Assembly: GCF_016056305.1 (NCBI RefSeq)
Contig: NZ_JAECZC010000086.1
Span: 183,165 to 247,164 of the forward strand
Reading direction: 5' to 3'
Length of the DNA: 64,000 bases
Origin: Amazonocrinis nigriterrae CENA67
Lineage (GTDB): Bacteria; Cyanobacteriota; Cyanobacteriia; Cyanobacteriales; Nostocaceae
Part shown: positions 57,112 through 64,000 of the stretch, in pieces
Layout: each line of letters starts with the position of its first letter
Numbering within the stretch: position 1 is the first letter of the stretch
Program-made: the position numbers and the translations under genes
The notes under the pieces: model-generated
Told to the model about the DNA's origin: nothing
Database searches by the model: none
What the model saw: the letters and a program-made list of their open reading frames with translations, nothing else

Positions 57112-58022
57112 ATGACAAATCCTTTGGCAAGAATTGAATCACATCCTCACGAAGCAAAACGATTAATTGGAATTAATTATAACCAGTTTTTAGCATTGGT
57201 ATCTTTAGCAGAAAAAAGGCATATAGAGAAACAGGCAGAAATTGAAAAAAATAAAATTCGGATTATTGCTCCTGGTGGCGGACGCAAACCAGAGATGTCA
57301 CCTAAAGAAGGAATATGCTTGTGTCTAGTTTACCTTAGACAAAAACCAATTTTTGAGATTTTAGGGTTACTCTTTGATATTTCCAAAACCAAAGCGAATG
57401 ATGCTTTTAATTATTGGGTAGATATTTTGAGAGAAATTTTACCAGCATCTCAAATAGAAGAAGCATCAATAGATAGTCAAAAATCTCAGGAATTGCAGCG
57501 AATGCTGTCCGAATACGAATTAATTGTTGATAGTGCTGAACAAGCTCTCATCTTGACCTGTAGACTATCAAGAACAAAAAAGATACTACTCTGGTAAGAA
57601 AAAAATGCATACTCTAAAAAACCAGTTTATTGTCTTACCTGGTGGGGAAGATATTGTAGATATCTATGTGGGAATGTTAGGAAAAAAAAGTGATATTAAT
57701 TTGTTTCGAGATACTCGGCTGGGAATTTGCTGACTCACAAAGATTTATTGGCGATAAGGCTTATATTGGAGATGATGCTATTACCACACCTCATAAGAAA
57801 CGAAAGAATACAGAAATTTCAGAATTACAAAAACAAGAGAATAAACAACTTTCGTCTCGCAGAATCGCAGTTGAACACATGATATGTCGGGTAAAAATAT
57901 TTCGCGTAGCCTCGGAAAAATTCCGTCTAGCTCGTCATCGATATAGTCAGGTAATTCTAGCAGTTTGCGGACTGATTAGGTTAAGGCTTAATCGCTTAGT
58001 ATCCTTAACCATTAATATTTAA
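57112..58022 (+). mobile_element. Decayed insertion sequence with DDE transposase (HTH/DDE_Tnp_4 type)
   Basis: The first frame (57112-57597) encodes an HTH region and GGGRKPEMSPKEGICLCLVY plus FEILGLLFDISKTKANDAFN, as in IS5-group transposases with a DDE_Tnp_4 domain. DSAEQ at the catalytic Asp is followed by a frameshift. The continuation (PVDYQEQKRYYSGKKKMHTL, IVLPGGEDIVDIYVG) lies in another frame up to about 57700. After a second shift, FIGDKAYIGDDAI and RRIAVEHMICRVKIFRVAS with the last catalytic Glu follow to 58022. With at least two shifts it cannot make an active enzyme alone. I could not fix terminal inverted repeats. Confidence 0.8.
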
Positions 58023-58417
58023 TTTTTTCTTTGGAAATTGATTTCATCGTTTTATACTTTTCACTTCAATTTTAGTTTTTTGTCTCAGAATGTCGCCAAA
58101 CACCTATTTTATCTTAGAGTAAGATAGCGATCGCCTATTCAATCTGAATTGCTCAAACCCCTTCACAGTAAGCATTTACGTTTTGCGGATAAGTCTAATG
58201 GAACAAATAAGTATTTAAGCAAATATGATATAAAGATATTGTTCATCCGCAATGGGATGCGATCGCTCAAAAATTAACTTCTTAAGAAATAAAGATACGT
58301 CCCACACCTGCAGCAGAGGGCCTTCTGACATAATACAAGTGTATTTTAACTGTTTACATCAATGCGATTGTTAGACAACTAGCAGTTGATCTATACTAAA
58401 TAGTAAGTTGAAGGCGT
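58023..58417. other. Gene-free stretch after the insertion sequence
   Basis: About 395 bases with several HIP1-like GCGATCGC sites and no frame with support. It should contain the right end of the insertion sequence and the 3' end of the minus-strand regulator gene. Confidence 0.35.
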
Positions 58418-60277
58418 TTAATTATAGTTGAAGTCTAGGGTAGTTTGCTGTGCGCTAATTTCTTCACAAACTATCTCGGTCGCAACATACTTTTGGCGTG
58501 GGTGGCTAGGTTGATCAGAATATAAATAGTTAATACGACCTGATACAAGCAAGGTGCGAATTACTTTTAGAAGGTAATTCTTTTTACGTTGCAGAATAAT
58601 TACAAGGTCATTGGGGCTAAGCGGAGCGAGTGAACATAGCTGCACCAAGACTTTCTCTAAGGTTACGCGATCAACTCGAGAATAATCTCGGACAGTTGCA
58701 CCTAGCTGCATTAGTTCATTCCAAAGATTTTCAGGTATAGTTTCTTGCTTGCTTGGAGAAGTAGAAGTATTTGTAGTAATTTGAGTTACAGATATGGCCT
58801 GTGAGCCTAACTCGTAACAAGCATAACGCCCTCCACTAATCATTTGTAAGAACTTTCGATTACGAAGACTGACGAGTACCTTCGATATGTCAGCTGGGTG
58901 CTGACCAGTTAATCGAGTTAATGTTGCATTATCAACGTAGCCGTGATGTTTAGCATGAACCAAGGCTAATTGCTCTGCTTCATTCCACTGTGAATTCAAG
59001 CTCTTTAGCCAACGACGATCTTCAGCAGAAAGCAAGTGAGCCTGGCGAAGCTGTAATGTAAATTCGTATCGCTCTGTTCCTGCATCCATTTTGGGCGTTT
59101 CTAACCCTAATTCACGCCATGCTCGGATGATTTTTGGTATGCCAGTTCCCGCTTCTTCTGCTAATCCAATAAGACGAAACATGCGGACTAATTCAGGGTT
59201 ACGCGGATCAGAACGATCGCCATGAAGAAGATCAAATTCAGAAATACGAGAACTTCCAGGGTTCCTAAAGAAAAACTCGCTGGGCTTGCGAACAATCAGT
59301 GATGCTTCTGGTACAGCATAATCAGCATGGACAAGAAGATTCACAAGTGCTTCACGTAGCACAATATGGACAGGGCTTTCCTCAATTCGTGTTGCTCCTT
59401 GCAATTGAAATGCAGTAGCAAGACCTGTAGTTAAACGAAGATAGATATTTTCAAAAGCACCAAACAAATGTCCTTCCCACGGAACGCGATCATCCCAACG
59501 CCTATCGGGGTCATCTTCGGTTTGTAGCATTCTGTAGTCGATAAGGTGACGCGATCGCCACTCCCGAATAGCCTGATCGGTTCCCAGTAAGAGCAATCCT
59601 GCGACAGTCAAGCCCTCCTTTCCAGTTCCTCTCTCACGACCATAACCATTTATTGCTGTTAGATAGCGAAGATCATCATAGGTATTACGCGGTTCGCCGG
59701 GGTGAAGGGTTTGATCCAATCGTCGATATCGTCCCAATGCATCTAGGTCTATGTCATTCAAGTTAAATCCATGCAAAATCGCGGAGTCTGCGCCGACATC
59801 TGATGCTTCACGCATCATTCGGTCTACTTCTGGCTTAGTGCAGCGATGATCACCAGTGTGGCGTCTCACGTAAGTACCAGTATATGGGTTGCCGTTAATA
59901 TAGACAGGACGTTGTTGGCGTGGCGCTTCTGGCACACGGATAACCAGTATTTCCTTACCATCTACAGTTTCAATACGTGCATCCTGTGCATTACAAATTG
60001 GATAACTAATTTTTTGAGAACTACGCAACGTGTTGTAAAAATCATCCAACATTTTAGAAGCTTTAGAAAGCCCTTCAACCTCAAGCCTACTATTTAACTC
60101 TTTGACGCCCAACAGAATCCACCCACCATTAGTATTGGCAAATGCACTGACTGTTTCCCAGAGACTTTTAGGTATACCACCTTGTGCTAATTTGACCTCG
60201 ACTTCTAGCGTTTCACTACCTTGCAATCGCTCAATAAGAGTATCAAGCAAGTTAGGAACAACAGTATCGCTAGACAT
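58418..60277 (-). CDS. AlbA_2 (Schlafen-like) and HATPase_c_4 regulator with winged-helix tail
   Basis: I use ATG 60277 (MSSDTVVPNLL), giving 619 residues. The frame extends to a TTG at 60334. Residues about 20-150 form an AlbA_2/Schlafen domain (SETLEVEVKLAQGGIPKSLW, VSAFANTNGGWILLGV, GTYVRRHTGDHRC). Residues about 290-420 match the HATPase_c_4 ATP-binding domain (IVLREALVNLLVHADYAV, FFFRNPGS, GLAEEAGTGIPKIIRAW). The C-terminal 200 residues contain winged-helix-like segments (TLTRLTGQHPADISKVLVSL). COG2865-type proteins are predicted regulators or helicase-like factors, some in defence islands. It stands next to a dead insertion sequence and the GyrB-like operon. Role unknown. Confidence 0.85.
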   Translation of the reverse strand: MSSDTVVPNLLDTLIERLQGSETLEVEVKLAQGGIPKSLWETVSAFANTNGGWILLGVKELNSRLEVEGLSKASKMLDDFYNTLRSSQKISYPICNAQDARIETVDGKEILVIRVPEAPRQQRPVYINGNPYTGTYVRRHTGDHRCTKPEVDRMMREASDVGADSAILHGFNLNDIDLDALGRYRRLDQTLHPGEPRNTYDDLRYLTAINGYGRERGTGKEGLTVAGLLLLGTDQAIREWRSRHLIDYRMLQTEDDPDRRWDDRVPWEGHLFGAFENIYLRLTTGLATAFQLQGATRIEESPVHIVLREALVNLLVHADYAVPEASLIVRKPSEFFFRNPGSSRISEFDLLHGDRSDPRNPELVRMFRLIGLAEEAGTGIPKIIRAWRELGLETPKMDAGTERYEFTLQLRQAHLLSAEDRRWLKSLNSQWNEAEQLALVHAKHHGYVDNATLTRLTGQHPADISKVLVSLRNRKFLQMISGGRYACYELGSQAISVTQITTNTSTSPSKQETIPENLWNELMQLGATVRDYSRVDRVTLEKVLVQLCSLAPLSPNDLVIILQRKKNYLLKVIRTLLVSGRINYLYSDQPSHPRQKYVATEIVCEEISAQQTTLDFNYN

Positions 60278-60485
60278 ACTTACTTTCGTCCACGGTTGAG
60301 ATGATAATGGCGACAGTGTAGCACGAATAAACAAATCTAATTGAATTATTACCTTAACACTGCGTTACAGATGTTAGGAATCGATTTTACCAAGAAAGAT
60401 TTTGGTTCAGGTGTGCGGTTGACTTAAAGTCAAGTACTATACTTTACACTATAAATAAAAGCTAAATTAAGAATATTGTCACCCT

Positions 60486-61061
60486 TCATACCAAATAACA
60501 GCGCCGTTGCAACGCCTTTTTAAGTAAAGCTTGATACTCTTTATCCTCAATATGATAAGCACCAAATCTTTCTAAGTGCGGATTCATCATTTGAGCATCA
60601 AACAGTACAAAATTCCTTTGGCGTAATCTCTCCACCAACTTAACCATCGCTACCTTTGAACCTTCAGTAATGCGGTAAAACATCGACTCGCCAATGAAAG
60701 CGCCACCAATGACAATTCCCAAAATTCCCCCAGCGAGTTCATTACCTTGCCAAGTTTCAAAACTATAAGCGAAACCTTTCTGGTAAAGTAGCCAGTAAAT
60801 CTCTTGTAATTCTGATGATATCCAAGTTGTTTCGCGGTTAGAACAGCCAGCGACTACAGCTTGAAAATCACGGTTAATCGCCACACTAAAACGCTCTTGG
60901 TTCAAAACACGCTGCAAAGACTTAGGGTAGCGAAATCGTTCATCCAAGGGAATCAAAGTCCGATCGCGACTTGCATACCATCCCAAGCGATCGCTGTCGT
61001 CAGCCATGAGAAAATAGCCTTGAGCATATCCTTGAATAATAGCGGCGATATCATATTCCAT
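60486..61061 (-). CDS. aat: Leucyl/phenylalanyl-tRNA-protein transferase
   Basis: Aat adds Leu or Phe from tRNA to N-terminal Arg or Lys, marking proteins for ClpS/ClpAP degradation. The 191 residues from ATG 61061 (MEYDIAAIIQGYAQGYFLMA) match the cyanobacterial form. The frame extends to ATG 61106 but those 15 residues are not family-like. Motifs include [24 protein letters not shown]-type AYSFETWQGNELAGG, IGESMFYR and LFDAQMMNPHLERFGA. It is divergent from the conserved gene at 61156. Confidence 0.93.
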   Translation of the reverse strand: MEYDIAAIIQGYAQGYFLMADDSDRLGWYASRDRTLIPLDERFRYPKSLQRVLNQERFSVAINRDFQAVVAGCSNRETTWISSELQEIYWLLYQKGFAYSFETWQGNELAGGILGIVIGGAFIGESMFYRITEGSKVAMVKLVERLRQRNFVLFDAQMMNPHLERFGAYHIEDKEYQALLKKALQRRCYLV

Positions 61062-61155
61062 AGATAAAAAAATACCAGAGTTACGCAACTTGATGCTAAC
61101 AGTCATCCTCTGCGTAACTCTGTAATTTCCCTAAAGTTTCTTTGCGTTAAAAAAA

Positions 61156-61485
61156 ATGGCTGAAACAATACCACCCATCACCCTACCACCGTCTCTTAAT
61201 CCCCACCTTGAAGGTGAATGGTTGCAAGAGCGTTTGTTGCGGTGGCTAGATGCGGAATTCATCCCAGAAACAGTCAATCACAAGATTGCTCAACGAGCAG
61301 CACAGATTTTTGTGCGACAGCGCATGGAAGGAGAAAACGACTTAGGATCTTTAGTGATTGCTATTGTCACAGAGATGCAAGCGTTTGATTTTTCCAAAAG
61401 TTTCTATGGAGAGTTTGCGATCGCTAACGCCGTCAGCGATCTACTCTTAGAAAGTCTGGGAATTGATAGATGTTGTGGTCAATAA
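61156..61485 (+). CDS. Conserved cyanobacterial protein of unknown function
   Basis: This 109-residue acidic protein starts with a proline-rich head (PPITLPPSLNPHLEG) followed by helices (EWLQERLLRWLDAEFIP, IAQRAAQIFVRQRMEGENDL, LVIAIVTEMQAFDFS). I recall similar proteins in other cyanobacteria beside aat or rpsN but know no domain name. No signal peptide or membrane helix. It is divergent from aat with 94 bp between the starts. Confidence 0.75.
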   Translation: MAETIPPITLPPSLNPHLEGEWLQERLLRWLDAEFIPETVNHKIAQRAAQIFVRQRMEGENDLGSLVIAIVTEMQAFDFSKSFYGEFAIANAVSDLLLESLGIDRCCGQ

Positions 61486-61563
61486 TTTTTGTCAGTTGTT
61501 AGTTGTCAGTTGTTAGTTGTTACCACTATTAATAACTACTGACCACTGACTACTGACAACTGA

Positions 61564-61866
61564 CTACCAGCTAGACTTAACCACCCCAGGTAATAGACCT
61601 TCATGGGCCCATTCCCGCAGTACGTTCCGAGACAGTCCAAAGTCACGGTAAACACCTCTAGGACGACCAGTCACCCAACAGCGGTTGCGGCGACGGTTGG
61701 GCGCACTATTACGCGGTAGCTGTTGAATTTGACGATGAATTTCCAGTTTATCTAAAGGAGATTCAGTGTTTTTGAACTCTTCTAGCAAAGCTTCCCGCTT
61801 TTGGGCATACTTTTGTACTAACTTAGCGCGTTTCTTCTCGCGCTCAATCATGCTCTTTTTTGCCAT
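61564..61866 (-). CDS. rpsN: 30S ribosomal protein S14 (zinc-independent type)
   Basis: The 100-residue protein has the S14 signature in its C-terminus ([20 protein letters not shown] and [17 protein letters not shown]) and a basic helical start ([20 protein letters not shown]). It lacks the CxxC zinc motifs of the short 61-residue form, so it is the long type. In cyanobacteria rpsN often lies outside the main ribosomal operon, as here. The ATG at 61866 is standard. Confidence 0.96.
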   Translation of the reverse strand: MAKKSMIEREKKRAKLVQKYAQKREALLEEFKNTESPLDKLEIHRQIQQLPRNSAPNRRRNRCWVTGRPRGVYRDFGLSRNVLREWAHEGLLPGVVKSSW

Positions 61867-61929
61867 ATATTCTCTAATTATTAAAAGGCAGCATTTTCCA
61901 TTCTACAGTGTCCCCTTCAATTCTAGGAA

Positions 61930-62040
61930 AATAGGGAGTGGGGAGTTCGGAGTTCGGAGTTCGGAGTTCGGAGTTAAGAGTTAGTAGTTTTATCTCCCTC
62001 ATCTCCCTCATCTCCCTCATCCTCCTCATTTCCCCATCTC
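61930..62040. repeat. GGAGTTC tandem array and CTCCCTCAT tract
   Basis: GGAGTTC heptamers (about 61937-61972) are followed by CATCTCCCT units up to the end of nth. The array separates rpsN and nth. Part of the tract overlaps the 3' end of the nth frame. Confidence 0.65.
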
Positions 62041-62712
62041 CCCACTAGGGCATAAATCCGCCAACTGACAAACACTGCAAGCAGGCGATCGCGCTTTACA
62101 AACAGCACGACCATGATAAATTAACCGAATAGACCAATTTTCCCAATCTGGTTGCGGTAACAATCCCATTAAATCTTTTTCAATGCGGATCGGGTCTGAA
62201 TGCTCAGTTAAACCCAATCGCTGACTGAGGCGACTGACATGTGTATCCACAGTCACCCCAGCATTAATTCCATAAGCATGAGCCAAGACTACATTAGCTG
62301 TCTTCCGCGCCACACCTGGAAGCAGCAATAACTGTTCCATTGTATTCGGTACAACAAAGTCAAACTCAGAAACTATCATCCTACATGCGGCTTGAATATT
62401 TTTCGCTTTATTGCGATAAAACCCTGTGGAACGTACCAAATTTTCTAACTCTACCAAATCAGCCTTTGCCAAACTAGCAGCATCGGGAAACCGAGCAAAT
62501 AACTTTGGTGTTACTTTATTCACCCGCTCATCTGTACACTGAGCCGAGAGAATAGTAGCCACCAGCAGTTGCACCGGTGTTGAATAGTTCAAAGAACAAG
62601 TTGCATCTGGATAAAGATGCTTCAGGCGAGTGAGAATTTCTAGCGCCCGTTGCTTCTTAGATAGGGATTTGCGGATGATAGTCAAATGATGTTTTTTGTC
62701 TCCATCAATCAA
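62026..62712 (-). CDS. nth: Endonuclease III
   Basis: This 228-residue base-excision enzyme removes oxidised pyrimidines and nicks the strand. The helix-hairpin-helix LLLLPGVARKTANVVL carries the catalytic Lys, and GVTVDTHVSRL the catalytic Asp. The 4Fe-4S cluster ligands C-x6-C-x2-C-x5-C are in CKARSPACSVCQLADLC near the end. The best start is TTG 62712 (MIDGDKKHHL) because no in-frame ATG lies before the conserved region. The last residues after the cluster are encoded by the repeat tract, so the C-terminus may have been altered by repeat insertion. Confidence 0.95.
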   Translation of the reverse strand: MIDGDKKHHLTIIRKSLSKKQRALEILTRLKHLYPDATCSLNYSTPVQLLVATILSAQCTDERVNKVTPKLFARFPDAASLAKADLVELENLVRSTGFYRNKAKNIQAACRMIVSEFDFVVPNTMEQLLLLPGVARKTANVVLAHAYGINAGVTVDTHVSRLSQRLGLTEHSDPIRIEKDLMGLLPQPDWENWSIRLIYHGRAVCKARSPACSVCQLADLCPSGEMGK

Positions 62713-62766
62713 TTGAGTTGCTCTGTACCCAAATAATTACGAATTACGAATTAGTAATTCTTTTGG

Positions 62767-63861
62767 TCACTGGAACAATTTTTGTACCCATTCCAACTGG
62801 GTAGTTTCTTTCACGATTAGAAAAATTCCCAGTCCTAACAGTAGCATTAAACCAGTTTGCATTACACCTTCTTGGACACGGGCGGGTACAGGCTTACCGC
62901 GCAAACCTTCAATCAGCAGAAACGCTAATTGTCCTCCATCCAAAGCTGGTAAAGGCAAAATATTGATCACTGCCAAATTAATGCTGATCAAAGCGGCAAA
63001 AAAGAATAAACTACCCGTATCGTTTTGGGCGATGTTGGCACCAATTTCTACAATTTTAATTGGCCCTGCTACTTGGTTGGCTGTTTCGCCAAAGTTGGTA
63101 ATTAGCTGCCCAAACCCTTTAAATGTGAGTGTGACAATGCGCTGAAACTCCCTTGCACCAAGGCTCAAAGCTTGCACTGGGTTAGTCACAGGATGACGTT
63201 CTATTTTGATATTGGGAGAAAGTCCAATGCCAATACTACCTTCACCATTTGCTTTAGCTTCGGGAACGATGTTGACAGAAAACTTTTTGTCACCACGGGC
63301 AATGTCTAATTTAACAGTCTGACCTGCATTTGTTTTGATGATTTCCCTCAAAGCCTCTAACTCTTGCTGCGATGTGCCAAATTCTCTTTGATTTGCAGCT
63401 AAGATCACATCCCCTTTTTGAATTCCTGCTTTTTGGGCGACAGAACTGACTTCTGGTGCTAGTTGTTGGATTAAAACCCCTGGTAGGGCTTGGCTGGGTT
63501 GTGGTATACCAACTAAAGCAACCTGCGTCACCAAAAGGAAATAGGCAAATATTAAATTTGCTATCACTCCCGCACTAATGACGATCGCCCGGTCTAAAAT
63601 GGGACGATTACGCAGCAAATTTGGGTCATTGGGTGGAATATCGCTATCTGGATCATCATCGGGGAAGCCCACAAAGCCACCCAAGGGAAAAGCGCGGATA
63701 GCGTATTCGGTTTGAGAACCTTGGTACTTCCAAAGAATTGGCCCAAAACCCAAAGAAAAGCGGTTAACGTGAATACCTTGAGAACGTGCTGCAACAAAAT
63801 GTCCCAACTCGTGTACCAAGATCAAAACAGCCAAGACTGCGATCGCTGCTAAAACTGACAT
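62767..63861 (-). CDS. rseP: Site-2 protease, RseP/RIP metalloprotease family
   Basis: The 364-residue membrane protease cuts transmembrane segments, typically to free a sigma factor from its anti-sigma. The zinc site HELGH is at residues 18-22 in the first helix, and the third zinc ligand is in NILPLPALDGGQ near residue 295. A single PDZ domain lies between (about 115-200, GIQKGDVILAANQRE). C-terminal helices complete the core. Length and layout match cyanobacterial and chloroplast S2P-like proteases. It is 54 bp upstream of nth on the same strand. Targets are unknown. Confidence 0.94.
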   Translation of the reverse strand: MSVLAAIAVLAVLILVHELGHFVAARSQGIHVNRFSLGFGPILWKYQGSQTEYAIRAFPLGGFVGFPDDDPDSDIPPNDPNLLRNRPILDRAIVISAGVIANLIFAYFLLVTQVALVGIPQPSQALPGVLIQQLAPEVSSVAQKAGIQKGDVILAANQREFGTSQQELEALREIIKTNAGQTVKLDIARGDKKFSVNIVPEAKANGEGSIGIGLSPNIKIERHPVTNPVQALSLGAREFQRIVTLTFKGFGQLITNFGETANQVAGPIKIVEIGANIAQNDTGSLFFFAALISINLAVINILPLPALDGGQLAFLLIEGLRGKPVPARVQEGVMQTGLMLLLGLGIFLIVKETTQLEWVQKLFQ

Positions 63862-63909
63862 AAAGCAAATTAGTAAAGATATTAAGCTACATACATATTT
63901 CTATATTAA

Positions 63910-63959
63910 TTGGGCATTGGGCATGGGGCATGGGGCATTGAGAATAGGGCATGGGGCAT
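63910..63959. repeat. GGGGCAT tandem repeats
   Basis: GGGCATT and GGGGCAT heptamers run from about 63910 to 63959, upstream of rseP. A pyrimidine tract (CCCCCTCATCCCCCCTGCACC) ends the window. Confidence 0.7.
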
Positions 63960-64000
63960 TAATTTAATTATTCTCCCCCTCATCCCCCCTGCACCCCTGC

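Overview
The window is chromosomal DNA of a cyanobacterium, most likely a filamentous heterocyst-forming type (order Nostocales). The reasons are a phycobilisome gene (apcD, allophycocyanin B alpha), several families known mainly from cyanobacteria (DUF1818, DUF3598, Uma2, large NB-ARC/WD40 proteins), many copies of the HIP1 palindrome GCGATCGC, and intergenic DNA full of short tandem heptamer repeats (AATTCCC, TTATGAG, AATTCGT, AACTAAC types) as in Nostoc and Anabaena relatives.

Layout. 1-8.2 kb holds housekeeping genes: a partial small protein, an anti-sigma-factor-like GHKL kinase, RlmD, ApcD, then purL-purF. A remnant of a Doc/Fic toxin lies just before purL. 8.2-10.4 kb is gene-poor. 10.4-28.1 kb is a surface-polysaccharide region. 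It has an exported beta-helix protein on +, a long minus-strand cluster (tyrosine autokinase, flippase, O-antigen-ligase-like protein, WecG-type transferase, GT2, GT4, priming sugar transferase), and a plus-strand group (truncated and intact copies of one glycosyltransferase, a GT4 enzyme, an IS66-like remnant, a polysaccharide pyruvyl transferase). 28.3-38.8 kb carries a type-B DnaJ, a P-loop kinase, glgC, a subtilase with a small propeptide-like partner, a GH13 amylase, a fasciclin protein, rpoZ, a secreted protein and a DUF1818 protein. tRNA-Pro(GGG) follows at 38.87 kb.

39-47.5 kb has a secreted metallophosphatase, a coupled pair (small membrane protein and PhnD-like binding protein), a short-type transketolase, a one-cysteine MsrA, a gene broken by two in-frame stops, a RecB/Cas4-like nuclease and two tiny membrane proteins. 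48.1-51.7 kb is one STAND protein (HTH, NB-ARC, 14 WD40 repeats). Def, FtsX and DUF3598 genes follow. 54.6-60.3 kb is an accessory island: a frameshifted Uma2 gene, a tight three-gene operon (PIN-like nuclease, small DUF3349-like protein, stand-alone GyrB-type ATPase), a decayed IS and an AlbA_2/HATPase regulator. The end (60.5-63.9 kb) is housekeeping again: aat, a conserved cyanobacterial protein, rpsN, nth and an RseP-type protease.

The strongest candidates for something new are the GyrB-like ATPase/PIN operon, the subtilase with a separate paralogue of its own propeptide behind a terminator, and the HTH-STAND gene with tiny membrane proteins and a 42-bp-spaced direct repeat upstream. All functional links between neighbours are inferences from position.
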